DNA of 64,000 nt from Streptomyces sp. GSL17-111 (GTDB taxonomy: Bacteria > Actinomycetota > Actinomycetes > Streptomycetales > Streptomycetaceae): NCBI RefSeq assembly GCF_037911585.1, contig NZ_JBAJNS010000001.1, positions 4,511,501-4,575,500 of the forward strand, given 5' to 3'. Under the pieces are notes generated by a model, which saw only the letters and a program-made list of their open reading frames with translations, searched no databases and was not told where the DNA came from. Of the stretch, positions 44,253 through 52,930 are shown one piece after another; the first letter of the stretch is position 1; every line of letters starts with the position of its first letter. The translations under genes and the position numbers were made by a program.

Positions 44253-44501
44253 TCAGCCCTGGTGCTCCACGATGTACTTGACGGCGTCGCCGACGGTCTT
44301 GAGGGTCTTGACGTCGTCGTCGGGGATCTTCACGTCGAAGCGCTCCTCGGCGGCGACCACGACCTCGACCATCGACAGCGAGTCGACGTCCAGGTCGTCG
44401 GTGAAGGACTTGTCCAGCTCGACGTCCTCCTCGGGGATACCGGCGATCTCGTTGACGATCTCGGCGAGACCCTTGACGATCTCTTCCTGCGTGGCGGCCA
44501 T
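44253..44501 (-). CDS. acpP: Fatty-acid acyl carrier protein
   Basis: This 82-residue ACP has Ser41 in 'DVDSLSMVEV' as the phosphopantetheine site. It carries the growing chain for FabD, FabH and FabF encoded around it. ATG 44501 has AAGGAG upstream. Its leader contains a perfect 13-bp tandem repeat and a hairpin, which may raise its expression above that of fabH, consistent with the high ACP level cells need. Confidence 0.97.
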   Translation of the reverse strand: MAATQEEIVKGLAEIVNEIAGIPEEDVELDKSFTDDLDVDSLSMVEVVVAAEERFDVKIPDDDVKTLKTVGDAVKYIVEHQG

Positions 44502-44515
44502 GCTTGGCGCTCCTT

Positions 44516-44541
44516 CTGATGTGTTGCGCTGATGTGTTGCG
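44516..44541. repeat. Tandem 13-bp repeat in acpP leader
   Basis: CTGATGTGTTGCG is present twice in direct succession, 14 bases upstream of the acpP start and just before its ribosome-binding site. It may be a protein or RNase target, or merely a recent duplication. Confidence 0.6.
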
Positions 44542-44546
44542 GTGGA

Positions 44547-44568
44547 CGGCCGGTCGACCGACCGGCCG
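44547..44568 (-). promoter_or_regulatory. Hairpin between fabH and acpP
   Basis: An 8-bp stem CGGCCGGT/ACCGGCCG with a six-base loop lies 10 bases after the fabH stop. It may stop exonucleases or act as a partial terminator, setting fabH and acpP to different levels. Confidence 0.5.
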
Positions 44569-44578
44569 GGTGAACCGA

Positions 44579-45583
44579 CTAGGGGAGCGTAACGACAGTC
44601 GCCGCGTACACGAGACCCGCCCCGAAGCCGATGACGAGCGCGGTGTCGCCGCTCCTGGCCTGCCCGGTCGCCAGCAGCCGCTCCATGGCGAGCGGGATGG
44701 AGGCGGCCGAGGTGTTCCCGGTCGTCTCCACGTCCCGGGCGACGGTGACGTGCTCCGGCAGCTTGAGCGTCTTCACCATCGAGTCGATGATCCGCATGTT
44801 CGCCTGGTGCGGGATGAAGACGTCCAGGTCCTCCGCGGAGATCCCGGCCACCTCCAGCGCCTCCTGGGCGACCTTGGCCATCTCGAAGACCGCCCAGCGG
44901 AAGACCGTCTGGCCCTCCTGGCGGATCGCGGGGTACTTCTCCGGCGTGCCGTCCCGGTAGACGTCCCAGGGCAGGGTCTGCGTGATGGTCTCGTGCTTGT
45001 CGCCCTCCGAGCCCCACACCGTCGGGCCGATGGCCGGCTCCTGGGAGGGGCCGACGATCACCGCGCCGGCGCCGTCGCCGAAGAGGAACGCGGTGGAGCG
45101 GTCCGTCAGGTCGGTGAGGTCGGAGAGCCGCTCCACGCCGACGACGAGCACGTGCCGCGCGCTGCCCTCGACGATGAGGCCCTTGGCGATCGTCAGGCCG
45201 TAGCCGAACCCGGCGCAGGCGGCGGAGATGTCGAACGCGGCGGCCCTGCCGGTGCCCAGCCGGTGGGCGATCTCGGTGGCCACCGAGGGCGTCTGCTTGA
45301 AGTGCGAGACGGTCGAGATGATGACCGCGTCCACCTGCTCGGGGGCCAGGCCCGCGTCCGCGATGGCCTTGCCCGCCGCGTGCAGGGTCATCTCGGTGAC
45401 CGTCTCGTCGGGCCCGGCCCAGTGGCGGGTGGCGATGCCCGACCGGGAGCGGATCCACTCGTCGGAGGACTCGATGTGCTTGAGGATCTCCTCGTTCGGC
45501 ACGACCCGGGTCGGGCGGTAGCCGCCCACACCGAGGACACGCGCGTACGGGGAGCCCTGGGCGGGCTTGATCTTCGCGGGCAT
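44579..45583 (-). CDS. fabH: 3-oxoacyl-ACP synthase III (KAS III)
   Basis: The 334-residue initiating ketosynthase has C123 in 'DISAACAGFG', His in 'FIPHQANMRI' and Asn in 'TTGNTSAAS'. It condenses an acyl-CoA primer with malonyl-ACP; in Streptomyces branched primers are preferred, giving iso and anteiso fatty acids. It starts 13 bases after the fabD stop and is clearly co-transcribed with it. Confidence 0.95.
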   Translation of the reverse strand: MPAKIKPAQGSPYARVLGVGGYRPTRVVPNEEILKHIESSDEWIRSRSGIATRHWAGPDETVTEMTLHAAGKAIADAGLAPEQVDAVIISTVSHFKQTPSVATEIAHRLGTGRAAAFDISAACAGFGYGLTIAKGLIVEGSARHVLVVGVERLSDLTDLTDRSTAFLFGDGAGAVIVGPSQEPAIGPTVWGSEGDKHETITQTLPWDVYRDGTPEKYPAIRQEGQTVFRWAVFEMAKVAQEALEVAGISAEDLDVFIPHQANMRIIDSMVKTLKLPEHVTVARDVETTGNTSAASIPLAMERLLATGQARSGDTALVIGFGAGLVYAATVVTLP

Positions 45584-45596
45584 GGGCTCGGTGCTC

Positions 45597-46535
45597 CTAT
45601 TCGGCGGTGCCGTGCTCGGCGATCAGCTCACGGGCGGCGTCGAGCTGGTCGGGGGTCTTGAGCGCCAGGGTCTTGACGCCCGGCAGAGCGCGCTTGGCGA
45701 GCCCGGTCAGCGTCCCGCCCGGGCACACCTCGATGACGGCGGTGACACCCAGCTCGCGGAAGGTGTCCATGCACAGGTCCCAGCGGACGGGGCTGGCGAC
45801 CTGGCCGACCAGACGGTCGACGAAGTCGCCGCCGTCGGTGACGACCTGTCCGTCCCGGTTGGAGACCAGCCGCACGGCCGGAGCACCGGGGGTGAGGTCG
45901 GCGACGGCTTCCTTCAGCGCGCCGACGGCGGGTGCCATGTGGTGGGTGTGGAAGGCGCCCGCCACCTTGAGCTCCCGCACCCGGGCGCCCTCGGGCCGCT
46001 CGGCGGCGAGCGCGGCCAGCTGCTCCGTGGTGCCGGCGGCGACGATCTGCCCGGCCCCGTTGATGTTGGCGGGCGTCAGCCCGAGGCCCTCCAGGTGGGC
46101 CACGACGGCGTCGGCGTCCCCGCCCAGCACGGCGGACATGCCCGTCCGCGTGACGGCGGCGGCCTCGGCCATGGCCTGTCCACGCCGCGTCACGACCGCC
46201 ATGGCGTCCCGCTCGGAGAGCACCCCGGCCGTCGCGGCGGCGGTCAGCTCACCGACGCTGTGCCCGGCGACCGCGCCGACGCGGTCCAGCGCCGACGGGG
46301 GGTCGCCGTCGAGCAGCGCGCGGGTGGAGAGCAGCCCGGCGGCGACCAGCAGCGGCTGCGCGACGGCCGTGTCGCGGATCTCGTCCGCGTCGGCCTCCGT
46401 GCCGTGGCGCACGAGGTCGAGCCCGGTGATCTCGGACCACTGCGTGAGCAGGTCCGCGACACCCGGGAGTTCGAGCCAGGGATTCAGGAAGCCGGGCGAC
46501 TGGGCGCCTTGGCCTGGAGCGACGAGTACGAGCAC
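45597..46535 (-). CDS. fabD: Malonyl-CoA:ACP transacylase
   Basis: This 312-residue acyltransferase has the 'GHSVGE' nucleophile motif (Ser93), the N-terminal 'APGQGAQSPGFL' and the 'GAFHTHHM' catalytic His region. It loads malonyl groups onto AcpP for both fatty-acid and aromatic polyketide synthesis. It is first in the operon. Upstream lies a 94-base interval with two dyads before the FasR gene, the expected FasR target. Confidence 0.95.
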   Translation of the reverse strand: MLVLVAPGQGAQSPGFLNPWLELPGVADLLTQWSEITGLDLVRHGTEADADEIRDTAVAQPLLVAAGLLSTRALLDGDPPSALDRVGAVAGHSVGELTAAATAGVLSERDAMAVVTRRGQAMAEAAAVTRTGMSAVLGGDADAVVAHLEGLGLTPANINGAGQIVAAGTTEQLAALAAERPEGARVRELKVAGAFHTHHMAPAVGALKEAVADLTPGAPAVRLVSNRDGQVVTDGGDFVDRLVGQVASPVRWDLCMDTFRELGVTAVIEVCPGGTLTGLAKRALPGVKTLALKTPDQLDAARELIAEHGTAE

Positions 46536-46560
46536 CCTTCCACTCTCTCTTGGGGGTGAA

Positions 46561-46598
46561 GGTCCCCGCCGGTGGGGACCGAGACGAAGAACGTTCGT
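46561..46598. promoter_or_regulatory. fabD upstream dyads (candidate FasR site)
   Basis: GGTCCCC-N6-GGGGACC (46561-46580) and ACGAA-N5-TTCGT containing the palindrome GAACGTTC (46584-46598) lie 26-63 bases upstream of fabD. In Streptomyces FasR is known to bind this interval. Which dyad is the site cannot be read here. Confidence 0.5.
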
Positions 46599-46629
46599 GG
46601 GAATTGTGGACCCTGCACAAAGCCGCTCG

Positions 46630-47835
46630 TCAAGGACGGACAGGCGTCCTGGCGTCGACGAGCCGTCCCAGAATCAGTGCGATACGCAGGGTGAACGCCG
46701 AACGTACGTCCGAAGGCGACCAGCCGGTGACATCAGTCACACGTCGCAGCCGGTAGCGCACGGTATTGGGGTGCACGAACAGCATCCGCGCGGCGCCCTC
46801 CAGACTGCTCGCCTGCTCCAGATAGACGCTCAGTGTTTCCAGGAGCGCCGAACCGGCGTCCTCCAGCGGTCTGTAGATCTCCTCCACCAGCAGATCGCGC
46901 GCCGTGGGGTCTCCCGCCATCGCCCGCTCGGGCAGGAGATCGTCCGCCAGCACCGGGCGCGGAGCGTCCGGCCACGCCGCCGCCGCCCGCAGCCCGGCCG
47001 CCGCGGCCCGCGCGGACCGCGGCGCCGACAGCAGGTCCGCGACCACCGGGCCCGCCACCACCGGCCCCGGGGCGAAGGGGCCGATCAGTGACTTCGCCGC
47101 CTTCAGCGGATCCTCCGCACCACCGGCGACGACGACCAGCCGGCTGCCGAGCACACCGGTGAGCACCTGAAGCTTCGCGTACCGGGCGGCGCGCCGGATC
47201 GCCTCGACCGTCAGCTCGCTGTCCCCGTCCGGAGCGTTCCCCAGCACCACGCACACGTGTTCCGGCGCGTTCCAGCCCAGGGCGGCCGCCCGCGACACCG
47301 CTCCCTCGTCCGCCTCACCGGAGAGCACCGCGTTCACCACCAGGGACTCCAGCCGCGCGTCCCAGGCCCCGCGCGCCTCCGCCGCCTGCGCGTACACCTG
47401 CGCGGTGGCGAAGGCGATCTCCCGCGCGTAGACCAGCAGCGCCTCGCGCAGCACCGCCTCGTCGCCCGGGGCGGCGACCTCGTCGATGGCGCTCTCGACC
47501 ACCTCGATCGTGGTACGGACCATCTCCACCGTCTGCCGCAGCGTGATCGCCCGCGTCAGCTCGCGCGGGGCCGTGCCGAAGACGTCGGTGCTGATGGCGC
47601 GCGGCGTCTCCGGGTGCCGGAACCACTCGGTGAACGCCGCGATGCCCGCCTGCGCCACCAGCCCGATCCACGAACGGTTCTCCGGGGGCATGACCCGGTA
47701 CCACGTGAGCTGCTCGTCCATCCGCGCGATCGCGGCGGCGGCCAGCTTGCCGGAGTGCTGCTGGAGCCGACGCAGCGTGGCGGCGTGCGGATGGTCGGGG
47801 ACGGCGGGCGGCGGGGTCTCAGCAGGTTCGGGCAC
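46630..47835 (-). CDS. fasR: FasR, PucR-type activator of fatty-acid synthesis
   Basis: The 401-residue regulator has a CdaR-like central domain and a C-terminal PucR helix-turn-helix ('FVHPNTVRYRLRRVTDVTGW' trimmed to N-T-V-R-Y-R-L-R). Its position immediately upstream of fabD is that of the Streptomyces FasR activator of fabDHPF. GTG 47835 gives the usual N-terminus 'VPEPAE'; an upstream GTG at 47868 lacks a ribosome site. It is transcribed in the same direction as the fab genes. Confidence 0.85.
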   Translation of the reverse strand: MPEPAETPPPAVPDHPHAATLRRLQQHSGKLAAAAIARMDEQLTWYRVMPPENRSWIGLVAQAGIAAFTEWFRHPETPRAISTDVFGTAPRELTRAITLRQTVEMVRTTIEVVESAIDEVAAPGDEAVLREALLVYAREIAFATAQVYAQAAEARGAWDARLESLVVNAVLSGEADEGAVSRAAALGWNAPEHVCVVLGNAPDGDSELTVEAIRRAARYAKLQVLTGVLGSRLVVVAGGAEDPLKAAKSLIGPFAPGPVVAGPVVADLLSAPRSARAAAAGLRAAAAWPDAPRPVLADDLLPERAMAGDPTARDLLVEEIYRPLEDAGSALLETLSVYLEQASSLEGAARMLFVHPNTVRYRLRRVTDVTGWSPSDVRSAFTLRIALILGRLVDARTPVRP

Positions 47836-47912
47836 GGGACAAGCCTGCCTTATCGGTACGACGTCCACGGACCGGCCCCTCGCGACCCCGCGCGGGCCCG
47901 CCCCCCTCCGGC

Positions 47913-47946
47913 ACCAGTCACCAGTGACCGGTCACTGGTGACTGGT
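47913..47946. promoter_or_regulatory. 34-bp perfect palindrome between fasR and pirin
   Basis: The 17-base arm ACCAGTCACCAGTGACC is followed with no spacer by its exact complement, centred between 47929 and 47930. It contains repeated CCAGT(C/G)ACC half-sites, so two dimers could bind side by side. It lies 27 bases before the pirin start and 78 bases before the fasR start. A shorter dyad GCACG-TAC-CGTGC is at 47957-47969. Confidence 0.75.
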
Positions 47947-47973
47947 CACCGAGGAAGCACGTACCGTGCACCC

Positions 47974-48648
47974 ATGGTGGATGTGCGCAGAGCGGCCGAG
48001 CGGTACCGGGGCGGCGACGCCGCAGCGGGTATCGACACCAGGCACGCCTTCTCCTTCTCCGGCCACTACGACCCGGAGAACACCGGGTTCGGGCTCCTCG
48101 TCGCGTGCAACGAGGAGCGGCTCGTCCCCGGCGCGGGCTTCGCCGAACACCCCCACCGCGACCTGGAGATCGTCACCTGGGTGACCGAGGGCGAGCTGAC
48201 GCACACCGACACCGCCGGGCACGCCACCGTCGTGCGTCCCGGCGATCTCCAGCGGCTCAGCGCGGGGGACGGGGTGCGGCACAGCGAACGCAACGCCGGC
48301 ACCGGGCCGTTGCGGTTCTGGCAGATGTGGCTGGTCCCCGGCGTCTTCGGGGGCGCGCCGGAGTACGACGTCGTGCGGGGCATCGCGGACGGCACGCCCT
48401 ACGCCCTGGACCGCGCACAGGCGGTGCTGCACGTCCGCCGGCTGCGGGCGGGGCAGCGCTCCGCCGTGCCCGACGCGCCCTGGGCCTACCTCCAGGTGGT
48501 GCGCGGCAGCCTGGAGGTGGCCGGTCGCTGGCTGGCCGTCGGTGACGCCGCCCGCGTCACGGACGCGGAAGCGCTGGTCGTCGCCGCCGGGCACGGCGGT
48601 GCGGAGCTGCTCGTCTGGGAGATGCACGCCGAGCCCGGCTACGGCTGA
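47974..48648 (+). CDS. Pirin family protein
   Basis: This bicupin protein of 224 residues has the N-terminal pirin signature 'HPHRDLEIVTWVTEGELTH' (metal ligands H-P-H and the following Glu/His) and 'GDGVRHSERN'. Pirins are metal-dependent quercetinase-like or redox regulators. In Streptomyces a pirin-like protein has been reported to modulate beta-oxidation and redox balance. The ATG at 47974 has no good ribosome site, so a leaderless transcript is possible. A striking palindrome immediately upstream should govern its expression. Confidence 0.85.
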   Translation: MVDVRRAAERYRGGDAAAGIDTRHAFSFSGHYDPENTGFGLLVACNEERLVPGAGFAEHPHRDLEIVTWVTEGELTHTDTAGHATVVRPGDLQRLSAGDGVRHSERNAGTGPLRFWQMWLVPGVFGGAPEYDVVRGIADGTPYALDRAQAVLHVRRLRAGQRSAVPDAPWAYLQVVRGSLEVAGRWLAVGDAARVTDAEALVVAAGHGGAELLVWEMHAEPGYG

Positions 48649-48675
48649 CGCCCACCGGCAGCGGCCGGGACCGCG

Positions 48676-49488
48676 TCAGCCCAGCTCGGCCAGGACCGCG
48701 TCGGTGAAGGGCGGCCACGCCTCGACCGCCCACTCGCCGAACTGCCGGTCGGCGAGGGCCACACAGGCGGCGCCCGCCGCCGGATCCACCCACAGGAACG
48801 TTCCGGCCTGGCCGAAGTGCCCGAAGGTGCCGGGGGAGGAGGAGGCGCCCGTCCAGTGCGGGGACTTCTCCCCCCGGATCTCGAAGCCGAGCCCCCAGTC
48901 GTTCGGCGACTGGTTCCCGTAACCGGGCAGCACCCCGCGCAGGCCGGGGAACGCCACCGTCGTCGCCGCGTCGAGCGTCTGCCGGGCGACGAGCGTGGGG
49001 GCCAGCAGTTCGGCCGCGAAGCGCGTCAGGTCCGCCGGGGTGGAGACGGCAGCCGCCGCCGGCGTCCCGTTCAGCTCGGTCGCCGTCATGCCCAGCGGCT
49101 CCAGGACCGCCTGGCGCAGGTACTCGGCGAACGGGATGTCCGCCGCCTTCTCGATGTGGTCGCCGAGGACTTCGAACCCGGTGTTGGAGTACAGCCTGCG
49201 CTCGCCGGGCCCGGCCATGACCCGGTGCTCGTCGAACGCCAGCCCCGAGGTGTGCGCCAGCAGGTGCCGCACCGTCGAGCCCTCGGGCCCGGCCGGTTCG
49301 TCCAGCTCCACCGCTCCCTCCTCGACGGCCACGAGCGCGGCGTAGGCGGTCAGCGGCTTCGTCACGGAGGCGAGGGCGAACCGGTGGCCGTCCGGACCGT
49401 GGCGGCCCGCCAGGGTGCCGTCGGCCCGGACCACCGAGGCCGCCGCCGTCGTCACCGGCCAGTTGTCGATCATCCGCAGGCTGTCCAT
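48676..49488 (-). CDS. Serine hydrolase (class C beta-lactamase/D,D-peptidase fold)
   Basis: This 270-residue protein has the SxxK motif 'SVTK' (S41, K44), the YxN motif 'YSN' and a third motif 'HFGQAG' in place of KTG. Without a signal peptide it is cytoplasmic, which argues against a role in beta-lactam defence and for an esterase-like activity. ATG 49488 is chosen; a GTG/ATG ten codons upstream is less likely. It converges on pirin. Confidence 0.83.
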   Translation of the reverse strand: MDSLRMIDNWPVTTAAASVVRADGTLAGRHGPDGHRFALASVTKPLTAYAALVAVEEGAVELDEPAGPEGSTVRHLLAHTSGLAFDEHRVMAGPGERRLYSNTGFEVLGDHIEKAADIPFAEYLRQAVLEPLGMTATELNGTPAAAAVSTPADLTRFAAELLAPTLVARQTLDAATTVAFPGLRGVLPGYGNQSPNDWGLGFEIRGEKSPHWTGASSSPGTFGHFGQAGTFLWVDPAAGAACVALADRQFGEWAVEAWPPFTDAVLAELG

Positions 49489-49548
49489 GGCACCGAGCGT
49501 ACGGGACGGGCGGAACACGCCGGCCCGGAGCGCACCCCGGCCGGGGCG

Positions 49549-50460
49549 CTACAGCTCGGCGAGCAGATCCGCCTTCTTGACGGAGAACTCCTCGTCCGTC
49601 AGCAGCCCGGCGTCGTGGAGCCTGCCGAGGTGCCGGATGCGCTCGGCGATGTCGGCCGGATCGGCCCGCAGCGCGCCCGGCGCCCGGGGCGACGGCCCGC
49701 CCGCGCCCCCGCCCACCGGCCCGTCGGCGTTCCGGGCCGTCGCGCGGTCCGCCCGGATCGCCGCCAGCACGGCCGCCGCCAACGGCAGTGACTCGTGCAC
49801 GAGCCCGTACCCCAGACCGAAGACGACGGCGGCCGGGTCCTGGTCCGGCTCGCCGGGCCGGGACTCCCGGCCCTCCACGGCGCGCCGGATCAGCCGCAGA
49901 TGGCCGCCCAGCACCTCGGGTGTGCGCCACTCGACGTCCTCCAGGTCCGCGACGTCGAAGAACTGGTCGCCCGCCTTCCACTTCGCGGAGGAGGCGCCCG
50001 TCCAGAACCAGCGGAACGAGACGGTGCCGCCGTCGAACGCGGCCTTGCCGTCGTACGCCTTGAACTGGAGGGGCGGCTCCGGGGCCGGCACCAGGTACGT
50101 CCCGGCCGGGTGCTCCGCGTCGGCCCCGAGGACGCCGCGCAGCTCGGTCGCGTAGAAGTCGGCGAGCGTCTCGCGGTCGGCGGGGAGCACCAGCCGGTAC
50201 GGGTCGCAGCCCGTCTTCAGCTGCCCCGCCGCAGCGTCCAGCAGCGGATCGGCGCCCCGGCGCAGCACCGCGCGCAGCGCCACCGTGCCACGCCGTACCC
50301 CCGGCGCCAGCTCCACGCGGGCCAGCGCCTCGTACGGAACACGCCGCTCCCGGAGGACCTGGAACAGCTTCGGCGTGCGGATCCCCCGTTCGAAGCGGAT
50401 GAGCACGGAGTCGGTGTCGAACTCCCAGGCGGAGTGGATTCCGGCCAGCACATCACCCAT
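49549..50460 (-). CDS. DUF4429 protein with SHOCT domain
   Basis: This 303-residue protein starts with two DUF4429 repeats ('AWEFDTDSVLIRFERG', 'AYDGKAAFDGGTVSFRWFW') and ends with a short C-terminal SHOCT oligomerisation motif ('IRHLGRLHDAGLLTDEEFSVKKADLL'; key L-x-x-L-x-D-x-G-L-L-T-x-E-E-F). DUF4429 is PH-like. The function is unknown; it is soluble. ATG 50460 fits family members. Confidence 0.8.
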   Translation of the reverse strand: MGDVLAGIHSAWEFDTDSVLIRFERGIRTPKLFQVLRERRVPYEALARVELAPGVRRGTVALRAVLRRGADPLLDAAAGQLKTGCDPYRLVLPADRETLADFYATELRGVLGADAEHPAGTYLVPAPEPPLQFKAYDGKAAFDGGTVSFRWFWTGASSAKWKAGDQFFDVADLEDVEWRTPEVLGGHLRLIRRAVEGRESRPGEPDQDPAAVVFGLGYGLVHESLPLAAAVLAAIRADRATARNADGPVGGGAGGPSPRAPGALRADPADIAERIRHLGRLHDAGLLTDEEFSVKKADLLAEL

Positions 50461-50514
50461 GCGGCCCATCGTATGCGCCGGGAGCCCGCACGTCCCCCCG
50501 TGCCGCACGCCGCG

Positions 50515-51726
50515 TCAGCGCAGTTCAGCGGAATGGTAGGCCCCGGTTCCGACCGCCGCGAGGTTCTCCAGGCTGCGGGTGCCCGGCACGAAGTAGTCGG
50601 TGTGGCCGGTGGCCCCGTCCGTGCTGAGGCGGCGGGCTCCGAAGGCCGCGGACATCGGATCCGCCCCGTGACCGATACCCGCCACGTGCAGGTGCGGGAC
50701 GTCGCCGATCCAGTCGTCCGGCGTCCGCATCGCCCACACCCGCACGTTCTCGCCCAGGTCCCGTGCCGACCCCGTGCGCACCCCGGGGCTGGCCGCGACC
50801 GCGAGGTCCGTGACCCGCTCGGGCAGAGCGCCGGCGGCCAGCCCGCACACCACCGAACCGTAGCTGTGGCACATCAGCGCGACCCCGCCCTCACCGGGTA
50901 GCGCGGCCAGCAGGTCGCGGAGCCGGGCGGCGCCCGCCCGGGCCAGGTCCCCGGTGGCGGTGTCCACGCTGAGACCGCGCGGCGCGGTGTAGTCGGCCCA
51001 GGCGATCGTGGCGCTCCGCACGGTGGGAGCGGAGCGCACCTGCTGCGCGTGGAGCGCTTCGGCCATGCCGGAGGGCGCCGCGTACTTCATGCGGGTGCGC
51101 TCGAACGTCAGCAGGTCGACGTCCGCCCCGGGCACGACGACGGAGATCCGCTCGGCGCTCTCCAGGTCCCCGAAGACCTCGGCCGCACGCCCGAGCCCGG
51201 TGGGGTCGAAGGCGAGGATCTGCCGACCCTCCTCGCCCAGGGAGAGGAAGCGGTTCATGCGCCGTCCCGCCAGGTGCCGTCCCGCCTCGCTGAACCGGGG
51301 GTCGACGCGGCGTTCCCGCTCCCGCCGCGCGGCCTCGGCCAGCGCCGTGCGGTTGGCCCGGTACCGCAGCGTCACCGGGACACCGCCCAGGTTCCCGACC
51401 ACGAGGGGGTGCCGGTCGGCCAGCCGGTGCTGCTCCCGGGCGGAGAGCGAGGCGAAGAACGCGGCGACCCGGTCCGGCCGCGCCCCCGCGTCCGGCAGCT
51501 CACGTCCCGCGAACGTGTCCTGCTCCCAGGCGACGAGCGCCGCCACCCGCGCGTTCGGCGTGACGTCGTGGCTCTGCCGGGCGGTCCAGCCGGTCGTGGC
51601 CAGCAGCGCGAAGACGACGGCCACCGCCTTGAGGAAGCGGGGGAGGGTGAACGTCCCCGGCCCGCTCGGGCGGGGGCGGGGGGAAGTGTGCGGGTAGAGG
51701 CGGGAGAACAACGTCACAGGAGCCAC
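50515..51726 (-). CDS. Secreted alpha/beta hydrolase (DUF1023 type)
   Basis: The 403-residue protein has an N-terminal signal-anchor helix at about 31-48 ('FLKAVAVVFALLATTGW') and an alpha/beta hydrolase domain. The nucleophile elbow is 'CHSYGS', and the Asp/His region is 'DDWIG' and 'GHTDYF'. The esterase or lipase substrate is unknown; it probably acts outside the membrane. No good ribosome site precedes GTG 51726 or GTG 51717. Confidence 0.78.
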   Translation of the reverse strand: MAPVTLFSRLYPHTSPRPRPSGPGTFTLPRFLKAVAVVFALLATTGWTARQSHDVTPNARVAALVAWEQDTFAGRELPDAGARPDRVAAFFASLSAREQHRLADRHPLVVGNLGGVPVTLRYRANRTALAEAARRERERRVDPRFSEAGRHLAGRRMNRFLSLGEEGRQILAFDPTGLGRAAEVFGDLESAERISVVVPGADVDLLTFERTRMKYAAPSGMAEALHAQQVRSAPTVRSATIAWADYTAPRGLSVDTATGDLARAGAARLRDLLAALPGEGGVALMCHSYGSVVCGLAAGALPERVTDLAVAASPGVRTGSARDLGENVRVWAMRTPDDWIGDVPHLHVAGIGHGADPMSAAFGARRLSTDGATGHTDYFVPGTRSLENLAAVGTGAYHSAELR

Positions 51727-51802
51727 ACTGAGGAGGACGCCACCGCGCGATCATGTGTGCTGGTGATGTCCGTCACGTTCCGTCCGTGCGGGGGCGGGAG
51801 CT

Positions 51803-52477
51803 TCAGCTCCATCGCCGCACGCAGCGCTGCCGGGGCTGCGGCGTCTCCTCCGCAGGCGGACGCCAGGCGTCGAACAGGGCCGGGGACAGTGCCTCCAGGT
51901 AGCCCCGGGCCCCCTCGCGTGCCCCTTGTACCGTCAGGTCCTCGCCCTGGCCCCAACTCTGCATGGCCGTGCGCATGGTGGCGGAGAAGGAGGCGACCAG
52001 GACCTGTGGCCGGGGGTCGGCCCGCACGTCCAGCCCCTCCCGCTCGGCGATGATCAGCGCCAGCCGGTGCTCCATGTCCATCGCGTTGCGCATCTGGACG
52101 GCCGTCAGCGCGGGCGTGGTCTCGATCAGGTGCCACATCCGCATGTGGAGGTCGAGGGGGACGATCCTGGCGACGGCCTCGCCGATGCTGTTCCAGCTGT
52201 CCTCGACGGCGTTGCGGAGCGCGGTGATCGGACGCTCGTGCGGCGGGCGGGCCTTCAGGCTCTCCACGTACCGCTCCTGGATCATGACGTCGATGGCGAA
52301 GGCGGCCTCCTCCTTGCCCGCGAAGTAGCGGAAGAAGGTGCGCTGTGAGACGTCCGCGACGGCGGCGATGTCGTCGACCGTCGTGCGCTCGTACCCCCGT
52401 GACACGAACAGCTCGTTCGCCGCACGCACCAGTGCGTCCCGGGTGCGCTGCTTCTTGCGTTCGCGCAGTCCGGCCAC
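51803..52477 (-). CDS. TetR family transcriptional regulator
   Basis: This 224-residue protein has an N-terminal TetR helix-turn-helix: 'TVDDIAAVADVSQRTFFRYFAGKEE' trimmed to V-S-Q-R-T-F-F-R-Y-F, the canonical recognition helix. The C-terminal ligand domain is unassigned. GTG 52477 follows GGAGG. Two dyads lie upstream (52527-52539 and 52560-52574), so autoregulation is likely. It may control the alpha/beta hydrolase gene immediately downstream. Confidence 0.88.
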   Translation of the reverse strand: MAGLRERKKQRTRDALVRAANELFVSRGYERTTVDDIAAVADVSQRTFFRYFAGKEEAAFAIDVMIQERYVESLKARPPHERPITALRNAVEDSWNSIGEAVARIVPLDLHMRMWHLIETTPALTAVQMRNAMDMEHRLALIIAEREGLDVRADPRPQVLVASFSATMRTAMQSWGQGEDLTVQGAREGARGYLEALSPALFDAWRPPAEETPQPRQRCVRRWS

Positions 52478-52930
52478 GACCCACCTCCAGTGTGTTCGAG
52501 CTGCTCAGAGTACCTGCGAGCCTTCTGGCAGTCGCTGCCTCAGCGCAATGTCACCAAACTGGCACGGACTGCCATGTGCGGTGCCGCGTCGCGTCGTCTG
52601 TGGAGTACTCGCCGGTTGTGGACAACCGCGCCACCCCGGACGGTGATTCGGTCGGTTCGCTCTTGGCAGGCCGGCCTTCACCCGCACAAGCTGGTGACAC
52701 AGCGTGACGACCCGGGCTTCGCGGGTCACCGATCAGGATGCTCGACCGCGCCGGACCGCCGGCAGAACGGGAAGACCATGCACACCTCCAGCACACCCGC
52801 GCCCACCTCCCGCGTGGCGCCGGAGCCCGCGAGGGCAGGGCACGCGAACGGCCCCCGCGCCGTGCCCGGTGGGCAGCGGTACGGGGGCCGGACGGCCGGA
52901 GCGAGCCGGCCGGCGGTCCTTCGGCCGGAC
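52478..52930. other. 453-bp interval with tetR control elements and aceE terminator
   Basis: No gene was recognised. It contains GGCAG-TCG-CTGCC (52527-52539) and TGGCA-CGGAC-TGCCA (52560-52574), probable TetR operators. A consensus DnaA box TTGTCCACA lies on the minus strand (52617-52625) within GGTTG-TGGA-CAACC. The aceE terminator is at 52849-52890. Confidence 0.5.
52849..52890 (-). terminator. Terminator downstream of aceE
   Basis: A 9-bp outer stem CGGCCCCCG/CGGGGGCCG encloses an inner TGCCC-GGT-GGGCA stem, 40 bases past the aceE stop in its transcription direction. Confidence 0.7.

Noticed and set aside
47913..47946. Palindrome as a transcription terminator
   Set aside because: It lies between divergent starts, not after a stop codon, and has no loop.
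52617..52625. DnaA box as part of a replication origin
   Set aside because: It is a single box, with no cluster, dnaA/dnaN genes or AT-rich region nearby.
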